Below are positions 1-9,255 of a DNA stretch of 37,526 nucleotides, one piece after another (positions within the stretch are counted from its first letter, which is position 1; the number at the start of each line of letters is the position of its first letter). The DNA is from an uncultured Flavobacteriales bacterium. Its GTDB lineage: Bacteria; Bacteroidota; Bacteroidia; Flavobacteriales_E; Vicingaceae. A program made the position numbers and the translations under genes. Below the pieces are notes generated by a model, which worked only from the letters and a program-made list of their open reading frames with translations, made no database searches and was not told where the DNA came from. The stretch spans positions 1-37,526 of the forward strand of contig CAJWVX010000014.1 in the NCBI GenBank assembly GCA_913048175.1, read 5' to 3'.

Positions 1-1759
1 CTTTTAAGGCATTCGCTTCTACTTTCGTAATTGGCGAACCTGCTATAAAAGCACATAAATCAATAAAATGACACGCTTCACCAATAATTCTTCCTCCACC
101 AACTTTCGGATCTTGTGTCCAATGGTCTGCAGGAAGTTTACCAGCATTTATTCTATAATTAATAGCTTTGGGTAAACTCTCGTTTAATTCCTTTTTTAAG
201 GCTACAATTTGTGGAGCAAACCTTCTGTTAAACCCAACCATTACTTGAGCAGAACTTTCACTCTCTGCAGCCTTAATTTCTTCTAACTCTTCCTTTGTTA
301 AAGAAAGTGGTTTTTCTACAAACACATTCTTATTTGCTTGCAAAGCCTTAATTACATAATTGGCATGTAAATGATGTGGTGTTGCTATAAAAATAGTATT
401 GATATCCTTATTGTTAATTACCTCATCAGCATCTCCCGTGCAATTATCAAAACCAAACTTGTTGGCAACATTCCTTGCAGTTGTTGCTCTTGCTGTAGCT
501 ACATTAATCAAATTTTCATTTGACAAATTAGGCAATAAAAAGTTTTGCGCGAATGAGCCTGCTCCAATAAAACCGATATTTACAGCTGAAGGACTGTAGC
601 TTTTGTTATTTATTTGAACAGTTCTTTTTAACTCCTTTGAAGTATCATATTCTAATACAATACCACATAAATGTTCTGATCTATCAACTATTAATTGATA
701 AGCATCTTTTGCATTTTCGAACGTAAATTGATGAGAAATTAAAGGCTCTAAATCCAAGCTTCCATTTTCTACCAAACCAACAAAAGCTTGCATGTTTCTA
801 TTCTCTGTCCAACGAACATACCCTATCGGATAATCATTTCCTTTTTGCTCATAATCGTTATCATAACGACCAGGCCCATAAGAGGAAGACATTCTTAAAT
901 CGATTTCTTTTTTGAAATAATGCTTTCTATCAAAACCTGTAGGAACTGCACCAACAATTACCACTTTGGCTTTTTTACGTGCTATTTCACCAGCAAAATT
1001 AACGGGTTCTAAAGAAGATGTACCCGCAGTAATAATAACTGCATCTGCACCATAACCATTTGTAATTTGTTCAATCACATTTCCAATAGCAGCATCAGTA
1101 CTATTAAACGCATTTTTAAAACCGTTTTTTCTAGCTAAATCTACTTGGTTTTGATCTATATCTGTAGCAATAACATTAATGCCTGAAGCTCTTAACAACT
1201 GAGCAGTTAACTGCCCAACTATTCCCAAACCAATTACTACACAATTTTCTCCTAAAGTTAATTCAGCCTGTCTAACACCTTGTAAAGCAATAGCACCAAT
1301 AGTAGCAAAAGCAGCACTTTTAACAATTGCTGGCTTTTCTATTTTAACACATAAATTTTTAGGCACCACCACTACTTCTGAATGGTTGGCTGTTTGACCT
1401 CCACAGGCTACAAATTCTCCTACTTTTAAATGTTTGATATCATCTGCAACAGCTATAACTTCTCCAGCACAACTATAACCTAATGGATTTGGCGATTCCA
1501 ATTTGTTCATCACCATTTTATAGGTTTTCATTACTCCATGCGTTTTAGCAGCAGTAATTACTTTTTTCACTTCTTCTTGGCGTGATTTTGCTTTACCAAT
1601 ATAACTTAAACGGGCATCTTTAACCGTTTTACCTTCTGTACCTGCACTAATTACAGAATAATGATTTCGGACCATTACTTGTCCTTCCCCTAAAGCAGGA
1701 AACGGAACCTCCAGTAATTGCATGTGTCCATCTTTTAAATTCTGTGTAAGTTGTTCCAT
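1..1759 (-). CDS. Bi-domain oxidoreductase: alcohol-dehydrogenase-like half plus Gfo/Idh/MocA half (3' end outside window)
   Basis: The reading frame is open from the ATG at 1757-1759 to the left edge, about 586 codons with no stop. The first ~370 residues read as a zinc-type medium-chain dehydrogenase: GYSCAGEV, then a Rossmann stretch VIGLGIVGQLTAQ, then GADAVIITAG. The second part restarts with NIGFIGAGSFAQNFLLPNL, a second nucleotide-binding fold, followed by IFIATPHHLHANYVIKAL and VFVEKPLSLT, typical of the Gfo/Idh/MocA family. The fusion implies two sequential NAD(P)-dependent steps on a sugar or sugar acid. Such fusions are known from Bacteroidota polysaccharide clusters, but the substrate is not known to me. 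It lies 114 bp downstream of an asparagine synthetase on the same strand and may share its transcript. Confidence 0.85.
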   Translation of the reverse strand, partial: MEQLTQNLKDGHMQLLEVPFPALGEGQVMVRNHYSVISAGTEGKTVKDARLSYIGKAKSRQEEVKKVITAAKTHGVMKTYKMVMNKLESPNPLGYSCAGEVIAVADDIKHLKVGEFVACGGQTANHSEVVVVPKNLCVKIEKPAIVKSAAFATIGAIALQGVRQAELTLGENCVVIGLGIVGQLTAQLLRASGINVIATDIDQNQVDLARKNGFKNAFNSTDAAIGNVIEQITNGYGADAVIITAGTSSLEPVNFAGEIARKKAKVVIVGAVPTGFDRKHYFKKEIDLRMSSSYGPGRYDNDYEQKGNDYPIGYVRWTENRNMQAFVGLVENGSLDLEPLISHQFTFENAKDAYQLIVDRSEHLCGIVLEYDTSKELKRTVQINNKSYSPSAVNIGFIGAGSFAQNFLLPNLSNENLINVATARATTARNVANKFGFDNCTGDADEVINNKDINTIFIATPHHLHANYVIKALQANKNVFVEKPLSLTKEELEEIKAAESESSAQVMVGFNRRFAPQIVALKKELNESLPKAINYRINAGKLPADHWTQDPKVGGGRIIGEACHFIDLCAFIAGSPITKVEANALK

Positions 1760-1873
1760 TATTTTAGTATTCAGTTTTTAGTTCTTTGCACTTGTGATTC
1801 AAAATTTTGATAAAATTATACAATTTCTATTCTTAGACAACTCCAATAATGACTATAAACCAGACACCAAAAA

Positions 1874-3736
1874 CTAATCTATGTACATTTTGTACCATTC
1901 TTGAAAAGAAATTAAGGCATAAATTAATGCTGAATTATCCTCTCGGCCCACTAAGTGGTTTTGAATAATTCGTTCTATGTCATCCATAGAAAATCCATCG
2001 ATAGACGAAAGTAAATTTCTATCTAACAACTCATTTATTTTTTCTTCTGAGCTAAAAATACTTCGCAAAGGCATTCCAAAACCTGCCTTACGTCTATTCG
2101 TAACATAATCTGGTAAATCTTTTTTAAAGGCTTCTTTTAATACTGTTTTAGTTACTCCAGTATTACTTAATTTATATTTTCTTGGAATTGTGTGGGCAAA
2201 TTCTATAATTCTATGATCTAAAAAAGGAACTCTACCTTCTACTCCATTTGACATGGTCATTCTATCTAAATAGGATAAATTTTTATGTAAGAAGTTTTCG
2301 TATTCAAACGTTTTAAAACAATCATAAGGATTCTTTCCTTCTGGGAAATAATCTTTTAAAATCTCTTTAGAGCTATTTTCCTTTCCTTTAAAAACAGACA
2401 ATGAATTCTCGTAATCTCCAACAATAGTGTATAAGCCATATCTATAATTAGGGTAACTATAATACTTCCCTAACTTATGTAAATATCGCCTAAATGCTTT
2501 AAATTTTCCGTTGCCTTGATCTATCGCAAAAAGTTGTTTAGCTATAAATTTAGAAAATGGTAGTTTACTTAACCAACTATCTAACAAAGTCATTTGATGA
2601 CCTGCATAACCTAAAAAAAGCTCATCAGCACCCATTCCGCTTAAAACAACTTTAGATTTTTTGGCAGCTGCCTTCGTAATTAAAAAAGAAGGTATTTGAG
2701 AACCATCCGCAATTAAATCATCACCATATTTAATGGTATTTCTTATCTGTTCTAAATTGGTATTATCACTCCCAATTGGAATTTCGGTCATGTTAATATT
2801 CCAATCTTTGGCTAATTGTTCAGCATATTGATAATCAGAAGTAGTTCCTTCTTTTTTAAGGTCTTTTGTTTCTTTACTTGCGCAAAAGTGAGCTATTTCT
2901 GGTTTATCTTTTAAAAATGAGGCTATGATAGAAGAATCTAAACCGCCAGACAAGAAAGTACCTAAAGGAACATCTGCCAACAATCTTTTTTCGGTAGCAT
3001 CTTTTAATAAAAATTTAATTTCTTTTTGAGCCTCACTAAAACTTAGGTTAGCATATTTAGTAGATTTATTTGGATCCCAATATCGTTTAATTTCAATAGT
3101 TGAATCATTTAAATCATACGCTAAATAGTGTGCAGGCTGCAATCGGTTAATACCCTTAAATAAGGTTTGGTTACCTGGTGAATACTTAAACACAAAATAA
3201 TTTTGTAAGTTTTCTGTAGCCAACTCCGCTTTAACTCCACTTTTTAAGATGGATTTAATTTCAGAACCAAAAATGAGTGCATCATTTTGATAAGAATAAT
3301 AGAGTGGCTTTACTCCTGCTCTATCTCTAATTAAAAATAGCTTATTCTTGTTTTCATCTAAAATAGCAATAGAAAAATCTCCATTTAAAAGCTCTAAGAA
3401 CTCCAATCCTTTTTGTTGATACAATTTTAGAATTACCTCTGTATCAGTATCTGATTTAAAGCTTTCGTTTTGTAAATACTCCTTTTTAAGCTCTGGGAAA
3501 TTGTAAATTTCTCCGTTATATACTAAGTAGATTGTTGCATCATCAGATACAAAAGGTTGATTTCCTTTTTCTGATAAATCGAGAATACTTAAACGCGTAT
3601 GCCCTAAACCAACATACTTATTATTAATTACTGTTTCGTATTCTCCAATAGCATCGGGACCACGATGCTGTAATGAAATCACCATTTTTGTTAATGGTAA
3701 TTTATTACTCGCTATATATCCTGTTAATCCGCACAC
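1874..3736 (-). CDS. asnB: Asparagine synthetase (glutamine-hydrolysing), AsnB-like amidotransferase
   Basis: 620 residues, the usual length of bacterial AsnB. The start is GTG at 3734-3736, chosen because Cys must be residue 2 as the N-terminal glutaminase nucleophile (MCGLTGYI). The glutaminase half has QHRGPDA and LVYNGEIYN. The synthetase half has the PP-loop SGGLDSS at about residue 263, then LSGMGADELFLGY and EGRVPFLDHR. The enzyme moves glutamine nitrogen to an adenylated carboxylate. In polysaccharide loci such copies often amidate uronic acids rather than make free asparagine; that role is inferred from context. The gene is the first of a minus-strand pair with the bi-domain oxidoreductase. 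A second, diverged copy sits at 10443-12368. Confidence 0.93.
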   Translation of the reverse strand: MCGLTGYIASNKLPLTKMVISLQHRGPDAIGEYETVINNKYVGLGHTRLSILDLSEKGNQPFVSDDATIYLVYNGEIYNFPELKKEYLQNESFKSDTDTEVILKLYQQKGLEFLELLNGDFSIAILDENKNKLFLIRDRAGVKPLYYSYQNDALIFGSEIKSILKSGVKAELATENLQNYFVFKYSPGNQTLFKGINRLQPAHYLAYDLNDSTIEIKRYWDPNKSTKYANLSFSEAQKEIKFLLKDATEKRLLADVPLGTFLSGGLDSSIIASFLKDKPEIAHFCASKETKDLKKEGTTSDYQYAEQLAKDWNINMTEIPIGSDNTNLEQIRNTIKYGDDLIADGSQIPSFLITKAAAKKSKVVLSGMGADELFLGYAGHQMTLLDSWLSKLPFSKFIAKQLFAIDQGNGKFKAFRRYLHKLGKYYSYPNYRYGLYTIVGDYENSLSVFKGKENSSKEILKDYFPEGKNPYDCFKTFEYENFLHKNLSYLDRMTMSNGVEGRVPFLDHRIIEFAHTIPRKYKLSNTGVTKTVLKEAFKKDLPDYVTNRRKAGFGMPLRSIFSSEEKINELLDRNLLSSIDGFSMDDIERIIQNHLVGREDNSALIYALISFQEWYKMYID

Positions 3737-3740
3737 AAAA

Positions 3741-3748
3741 CAAAGGTA
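3741..3748 (-). promoter_or_regulatory. Candidate -7 box of asnB (first copy)
   Basis: On the minus strand TACCTTTG matches the Bacteroidota TAnnTTTG element and ends only 4 nt before the GTG start. If used, the transcript would be leaderless or nearly so. No convincing TTG lies 18-21 nt upstream, so this is tentative. Confidence 0.35.
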
Positions 3749-4104
3749 TAAGATTTTGTTTATTATGCTGTTTAAGTATTGAATTTCTATCTATAAATAA
3801 TAATGTAATGAGAATAAAAGTAATTATCCGTAGAATTGAGTTTTGCGTATAATTATAAGAAATATTTATAACTGTAATTGACTTAAGTACAAAAATAAAA
3901 TATCCTAACAGAATGTATCATATAATTGCCCCAAACAAAGGTTTTTCAGGATCAGAAGTAGACTGAAAAAGTCTATATAAAGTAATTACAACGAAAATAA
4001 AGGGTTTTAACCTAAAATCTAAATTGGAGAATATTTATCAAGAATCTATCTCAAAATAAAATTGCCTTGTACCTTTCTTAAAATTAATATAAATTATTTC
4101 GCAA
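3749..4104. other. Non-coding stretch between divergent asnB and the pseudogene
   Basis: No reading frame of useful length is present. There is a 6-bp hairpin TAGACT/AGTCTA (3959-3964 and 3970-3975) without a T-run. A weak TACCTTTC lies shortly before the pseudogene start, one base off TAnnTTTG, and could be its old promoter. Nothing else was recognised. Confidence 0.4.
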
Positions 4105-5119
4105 GTGAAACGTCTCTTACTACTTTTATTACCACTTACGCTATACCTATTATCCATTTTTTTTAATCCTCATAGATTAAGATCCTCATTTATTAGAACA
4201 ATTGCATTTGAAGATTTAAAAAGAATTTATGACGTTGAAAATTCACAATCAATTCCCTATTTCTTTGAGGATACTACCTATTTATCAAAATTTGAAAAAT
4301 TCATACCCAATGATTTAAGAAATACTTCAGACCAAAAGACCACAATTAATGTTTTACAATTTTTGTGAAATAATTACACTAATAATAATGTGAAATTTCA
4401 AACACTAATCCCAGAATACCCAGAACTTATACTGGATAATTTGGTTCATAATAAAATGAGAGGTACATGTTATAATGATGCTATTTTATTTAACACACTT
4501 TTACAATCTGTAAATATAAAATCTCGGTTAATATCTTTTAATGGAGATGATGGCTTAGGTGGCAATGGTCACACCCTTTCTGAAGTATATTTTTCTGACT
4601 ATAAAAAATGGTGTGTAATAGACCCTCAACAAATTGCATATTTTACTGATAACAACTATGGGCATTCCATTATCAGCTGCAGAGCTCAGAAAAAAAGCAC
4701 ATAACAGCACTAAACAACTTTTTTATCAAGATATTATTATTAATCAAGATACTGGATAAAGTGTCTCACACAAAGATCTCTATGGTTTATACAAACAAAC
4801 TTCTACAGACTTCATTGTTTCGAATCGTAGCAATTTTCATTCGAAAACGCAGCACAACACATTACACAAAATAACTAATTCTTTAAGTTCAATAAGACTA
4901 TCTAATAATAGTAAACATTTAGAAAAACTTAGCCGTCTTTTACGCAGCCTATTTGATAAAAAAATAATCAATTATAGGTTAGTTGATAGCCATACTCCAG
5001 ACATCAACTTTACATATAACTATTACTTATTTCATCTTATAATTATTATTTGGCTTAGTACTATCATCCTGATTTTAAAGCTTTTATTATTTAAAAAGAA
5101 ATTTCCAGACAAACGTTAA
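4105..5119 (+). pseudogene. Decayed transglutaminase-like membrane protein gene
   Basis: Reading from the GTG at 4105, one protein of about 337 residues can be rebuilt across three lesions: an in-frame TGA at 4366-4368, a one-base gain near 4660 (a GGG run after TAT), and an in-frame TAA at 4757-4759. After the frame change the text continues GIPLSAAELRKKAHN and is open, apart from that one stop, to a TAA at 5117-5119. The middle carries a likely Cys-His-Asp triad of the transglutaminase-like fold: RGTCYNDAILF, GGNGHTLSEVYF and WCVIDPQ. There is a hydrophobic N-terminal segment and a C-terminal membrane helix (LIIIIWLSTIILIL). The length is 3n+1, consistent with a single net insertion. It converges with the GT4 gene ending at 5120, with no gap. 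The function of the intact relative is unknown. Confidence 0.8.
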
Positions 5120-6217
5120 TTATTTTTTTAAAACATTATTAAATACTTTTGATAAGTTGAGAACCATTTTCTCTTCTGTAAAATTGGAGAGATATAGATT
5201 TTTTGATTCCTCTGAAAACCTTCTCCTTAACTCCTTACTGACAATCAATTTCTCTAGTTTTTCTGCAATAATTTGAGGCGATTCTTGAGGCACAATAAAA
5301 CCATTTTCGCCATCTTTTACTGATTCTATTATTGCCCCTTGATCGGTTGCAATAACAGGTAATCCATTAGCCATTGCTTCCACAATTACCCAAGGATGGC
5401 CTTCAGGCATTTTAGGACAAAAAACAAACATATCGGCATCGGCAAACAATTGCATTTTAGCTTTACCGGATTGAGGAGGTAAAAGCGTTACATTCTCTAA
5501 TTTATTATCTGCTATTATTGCTAAACACTTTTGTTTAAAGTCTTCATCATCCCAAGCTCCGGCAGCATTCATTTTAAAGTTAGTAATTCCTTTCTCTTTA
5601 AGAATTACTAAAGCTTTTAATACATCATCGAAACTTTTAGATGCTAAAAAATTAGCTAAGTAAAGAACCGTTAATCCTTCTTCTGTTTTTGTTTGCAACT
5701 CATAGTCCCCTCCATTAGGAACAACAAATATTTTCTCTGTATCAAAATAGGCCTCAAACAAATATTTAAGATTGTTTCCTAAAACAATTACTCCTACACA
5801 TCTGCTTAATGCCTTTTTTACAAACCCATTGGTAAAGCTGCTTGCTGTTGCTAACCAGTTTTTAAAATTACTTCCCCTTAATTGTACAATAACTTTAGCA
5901 TATTTTGACCCTATTCTAATAAACGGTGCATCTTTTACAAAGCCCATTGTTGTTTGACTAATGGGAACAAGTATCAAATCTGGTTGTTCTTTTTTTATTA
6001 CAGCTTTGTACTTTCTGTATAATTCGAAACTCTTAAAAAGCTTCCCCAAACTCCACTTACCCATAGTAGCTACCTCTGCATTTATTCGAGTATCAAAATG
6101 CACCAACTTAAACTCCTCTTTTAAAGATGAATTAAGAATAATATTGGTGGCTATTGCAGGTCCAATTATAGGTGGTGGTAATTTACCAAGTATGAGTATG
6201 ATTGGTTTACCTGCCAT
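5120..6217 (-). CDS. Glycosyltransferase family 4 protein
   Basis: 365 residues with the two-Rossmann GT-B layout. The N-terminal acceptor side has the glycine/proline loop LGKLPPPIIGPAIATN. The donor-binding half has VLYLANFLASKSFDDVLKAL and the E-x7-E motif in MPEGHPWVIVEAMANGLPVIA, which contacts the nucleotide sugar in GT4 enzymes. It should add one sugar to the lipid-linked repeat unit at the cytoplasmic face. Its ATG overlaps by 1 nt (TAATG) the stop of the Wzy-like gene upstream, so the two are translationally coupled. Donor and acceptor cannot be told from sequence. Confidence 0.9.
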   Translation of the reverse strand: MAGKPIILILGKLPPPIIGPAIATNIILNSSLKEEFKLVHFDTRINAEVATMGKWSLGKLFKSFELYRKYKAVIKKEQPDLILVPISQTTMGFVKDAPFIRIGSKYAKVIVQLRGSNFKNWLATASSFTNGFVKKALSRCVGVIVLGNNLKYLFEAYFDTEKIFVVPNGGDYELQTKTEEGLTVLYLANFLASKSFDDVLKALVILKEKGITNFKMNAAGAWDDEDFKQKCLAIIADNKLENVTLLPPQSGKAKMQLFADADMFVFCPKMPEGHPWVIVEAMANGLPVIATDQGAIIESVKDGENGFIVPQESPQIIAEKLEKLIVSKELRRRFSEESKNLYLSNFTEEKMVLNLSKVFNNVLKK

Positions 6218-7464
6218 TAAACTTGTTGTTGTTTTGGTAAGGCTACAAAAGCAAAAACCGACATTGCTATATACATAAATGGTGGATAATAGGTTGGAAC
6301 AATACTAATTGAAAATAACATTAAAATGCCAAGCGTTCCGAATGCCAAATACCGACTACTAATAACCAATTTTTTAGCTTTATTATAAAACATAATGAGC
6401 AATACCAAATAGTAAAACAAGCCAAAATAACCAGATAAAAACAGTATTCGAATGTAATCATTATGAGAACCTACACCTACTACGTGATAAGAATATTCCA
6501 TACTTGTAGGGTAACCAAAAAATTGAGAAAATATACTTTCACTGGTAAACATTTCAATCATATCTGTCCACCGACCTACCCTTCCGTGCATTAACTTTTC
6601 AGAACCTTGTCCTCCTTCATAAACAGAAATATCCGTTTCTAATAATGGAGTTATCTTATCTTCAATAAGTGGCTGACCAAAAATGTAAAAAACCAAAAAG
6701 AAAAGCAATGAAAATATCAAAGCAGCACCTTTGTTAGCCTTAAAATTAAATACCATAAACAACAATAATAAGCCTATAAAAATAGTGTATGATGCTACAT
6801 GATGAATATTGATTAGGGTTAAAACACACAATCCTCCAACAATCAAAACCGTTCTAATCTGTTTACCTTTTGGTATTTCTCCTTTTCTAGAAAAATAAAA
6901 ATAGGTAACAATTAAAAAAGAAAATGCTAGATAAATCCCATAACTCACAACATCTCCAAAACTTCCTTGAATCCTATCCATACCTCTACTTTCTACTATA
7001 CGAATAGCTCCAAAAAACACTTCATACAACAATATTGCAGCTACAAAAACACCCGAGTATAAAAACGTAATTAATATACCATCTAAATCTTGTTTGTTTT
7101 GAATGAAGATCCGAGCAAAGAAGTATATATATATCGGAATTGATAATTTTAATAAATACTCTAAAGAAATCATGGATAAAGGATCGAAAAGTATGACAAA
7201 AAAGATACCTATAAACATAAATACTGACCATATCTTAAAGTACTTATCCAATTTTGATCGTTTTGGCTTATGCCGTTTAGCTATAGATATAATTACCAAA
7301 ATTGGCGTTAATATCCCAACAATGTATAAAGGAGATAATAGAGGTGAAATCTCTTTTAAAAAATAAAGGTTATCTATTATTGGGCGTAAAAGCACCAAAA
7401 CTATAAACCATCTTAATGTCCATGGTTTCGACTTCAGCCATATTTTCCAATTTTTAAACTTCAA
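6217..7464 (-). CDS. O-antigen ligase/polymerase (Wzy-like) membrane protein
   Basis: 415 residues with roughly ten or more hydrophobic helices and a large hydrophilic loop around residues 260-330. The C-terminal GSHNDYIRILFLSGYFGLFYYL matches the His-Asn ... Gly-x-x-Gly pattern of the Wzy_C/WaaL superfamily. It is likely the polymerase that links undecaprenyl-carried repeat units in the periplasm; a ligase role cannot be excluded. It lies between a formyltransferase gene upstream (37 bp gap) and a GT4 gene downstream (1-nt overlap). Confidence 0.85.
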   Translation of the reverse strand: MKFKNWKIWLKSKPWTLRWFIVLVLLRPIIDNLYFLKEISPLLSPLYIVGILTPILVIISIAKRHKPKRSKLDKYFKIWSVFMFIGIFFVILFDPLSMISLEYLLKLSIPIYIYFFARIFIQNKQDLDGILITFLYSGVFVAAILLYEVFFGAIRIVESRGMDRIQGSFGDVVSYGIYLAFSFLIVTYFYFSRKGEIPKGKQIRTVLIVGGLCVLTLINIHHVASYTIFIGLLLLFMVFNFKANKGAALIFSLLFFLVFYIFGQPLIEDKITPLLETDISVYEGGQGSEKLMHGRVGRWTDMIEMFTSESIFSQFFGYPTSMEYSYHVVGVGSHNDYIRILFLSGYFGLFYYLVLLIMFYNKAKKLVISSRYLAFGTLGILMLFSISIVPTYYPPFMYIAMSVFAFVALPKQQQV

Positions 7465-7501
7465 CGGCTTCTTTATTCTATTTAATGGATAGTAAAGTTG
7501 T

Positions 7502-8521
7502 TTATTTTATTTCTTTTTGATCATCAACTATTCCTTCATCATATCTTGTTGCTATATTCTGAATAATTTCCGCATTGTCGCCACTTTTTAAAACAGATTC
7601 AATGGCTAGTTTATTTATATCTATTCCACTAAATTGACTAACCAATAAAGAGCCCGTGCCTGTTTTTATTACGAATTGATTTAAAGAGATTGAAATATCT
7701 ACAATTGTTCCTGGCGCAACATTGCTATTAAACAAAGCAGTATCAAAAGGAAAAGCAACATCAATCACCAGTTTCTGACTATCCTCCGTAAAGGTAAATG
7801 CTGAAGGGTAAGGAAAAGAAACGGCTCTAATTAAATTGTATATTTCTTCTGAACTTGAATTCCAATCTATAAAACCATCCTCCATTGTTCTTTTTGGATA
7901 AAAACTAGACTCCAAAGGTGGTTGCTTAAAAAACTCAACCTCTCCAGAATCAATTAATGGAACATAAGTGGTTACCAACTGCTGCATTACATTTCTATTT
8001 TTGGCGTGCAAACTAGCAATATTGTCAAATTCATTAATATCAAACGTTTTAAAACCTATAATATCCCCTGCATCAATTTCAGGGTTATATCTAAATAAAT
8101 AGGTGGTAAATTTTCTATGTCCTGTAATTAATGACCAGTTTAAAGGAGATCTCCCTCTTCCTTTAGGCAAACCAAAAGCACTTCCATGCATTCCACAAGC
8201 AAATTTTCCAAGTGTTTTTAAGATTTGATTAGGGACAACTCTTTCCCACCCAATTACTAATAACAAATCTGTTTTTAATTGTTTGAAAAAATCTAAATCA
8301 ACTTCAGAATTCATATGATAGGTACTTGTCACATGGACATCAATTCCATTGCTTTCACAATAATCTACGAGCTCAGTACCCTTATAAAATGCTACTTTAT
8401 TTTTTGCTGAATTTTCTTTAGATAAAGTAACAACATTAGTAATATCAACTTTTTTAGAGATTACCAAATTGTTTAATAAATCTAAAGTTGTTCCTTTAGC
8501 ACCAAGAAGTGTAATTTTCAT
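7502..8521 (-). CDS. Sugar N-formyltransferase-like protein (methionyl-tRNA formyltransferase fold)
   Basis: 339 residues. The N-terminal formyltransferase domain contains LLLVIGWERVVPNQIL, then CGMHGSAFGLPKGRGRSPLNW and EIDAGDIIGF, which correspond to the catalytic His (H112) and Asp (D150) of 10-formyl-tetrahydrofolate enzymes. The Asn normally two residues before the His is Gly110 here. A C-terminal Fmt-like domain follows from about residue 215 (TMEDGFIDWNSSSEEIYNLIRA). Context in a polysaccharide cluster points to formylation of an amino sugar rather than of initiator tRNA. A PIG-L deacetylase is encoded divergently 79 bp away and could supply the free amine; that partnership is inferred. 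Confidence 0.82.
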   Translation of the reverse strand: MKITLLGAKGTTLDLLNNLVISKKVDITNVVTLSKENSAKNKVAFYKGTELVDYCESNGIDVHVTSTYHMNSEVDLDFFKQLKTDLLLVIGWERVVPNQILKTLGKFACGMHGSAFGLPKGRGRSPLNWSLITGHRKFTTYLFRYNPEIDAGDIIGFKTFDINEFDNIASLHAKNRNVMQQLVTTYVPLIDSGEVEFFKQPPLESSFYPKRTMEDGFIDWNSSSEEIYNLIRAVSFPYPSAFTFTEDSQKLVIDVAFPFDTALFNSNVAPGTIVDISISLNQFVIKTGTGSLLVSQFSGIDINKLAIESVLKSGDNAEIIQNIATRYDEGIVDDQKEIK

Positions 8522-8528
8522 TGATTTT

Positions 8529-8558
8529 TTTGGATTGATCTATAATATACTAACTTTG
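8529..8558 (+). promoter_or_regulatory. Promoter of the PIG-L deacetylase gene
   Basis: TTTG at 8529-8532 and TAACTTTG at 8551-8558 are separated by 18 nt, close to the Bacteroidota -33/-7 arrangement. Transcription would start near 8565, giving a leader of about 36 nt before the ATG at 8601. Confidence 0.55.
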
Positions 8559-8600
8559 ATTTTTCAATGTTATATTGAACAATAAAACTACATAAAGTTT

Positions 8601-9233
8601 ATGAACAACAAAAATACAATTCTGATACTAGCACCTCATACTGATGACGGAGAACTAGGTTGTGGAGGATTAATTTCAAAAATGATTGAAGAAGGGAAAA
8701 ATGTCTATTATGTAGCCTTTTCTTCCTGTAGTAAATCTTTGCCTGAGGGTTACAATGATTATACGCTAAAGAGAGAAGTTGCAGCATCTACAAAAGCTTT
8801 AGGAATACCTGCAGAAAACTTATTTGTATTCGATTATGAGGTTCGTATGTTCAAAAATTTTCGGCAAGAAATATTGGAAGAATTGATAAAATTACGCTCC
8901 ATAATTAATCCAGACATTGTATTTACTCCAAGTCAAAAAGATATACATCAAGATCATCAAGTCATTTCTGAAGAAACTATACGAACGTTTAAAAACATTA
9001 GTATACTTGGCTATGAAATGCCATGGAATAATTTATCATTCAATACCAGTTGTTTTGTTAAATTGAATGACGAACATATTCAAACAAAAGTTAACTCTCT
9101 AGCTAAATATGACTCTCAAAAAGGACGTCCTTATTTTCAAAACGATTATATAGAGGCACTTGCTCGTACTCGAGGAATTCAAATAGCCACTAAGTATGCA
9201 GAAGTTTTTGAAGTTATTCGCTGGATAATTTAG
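8601..9233 (+). CDS. PIG-L/LmbE family deacetylase
   Basis: 210 residues, normal for the family. Zinc-site motifs are seen: APHTDDGELGCGG at residues 11-23 (His13, Asp15, Asp16) and DIHQDHQ with His116 and His119. The family removes N-acetyl groups from GlcNAc-type sugars or other acetylated amines. It is the only plus-strand gene between two minus-strand operons and has its own promoter-like element. Placed opposite the formyltransferase gene, it may deacetylate an N-acetyl sugar that is then N-formylated. The substrate is not shown by the sequence. Confidence 0.9.
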   Translation: MNNKNTILILAPHTDDGELGCGGLISKMIEEGKNVYYVAFSSCSKSLPEGYNDYTLKREVAASTKALGIPAENLFVFDYEVRMFKNFRQEILEELIKLRSIINPDIVFTPSQKDIHQDHQVISEETIRTFKNISILGYEMPWNNLSFNTSCFVKLNDEHIQTKVNSLAKYDSQKGRPYFQNDYIEALARTRGIQIATKYAEVFEVIRWII

Positions 9234-9255
9234 TTGCTTTATGATATTGAATAGC

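Noticed and set aside
3959-3975. Hairpin TAGACT/AGTCTA as a terminator
   Set aside because: The stem is only six pairs and no T-run follows; there is no gene end next to it.
5772-6278. Open frames on the plus strand inside the GT4/Wzy genes
   Set aside because: They are antisense shadows of well-supported minus-strand genes.
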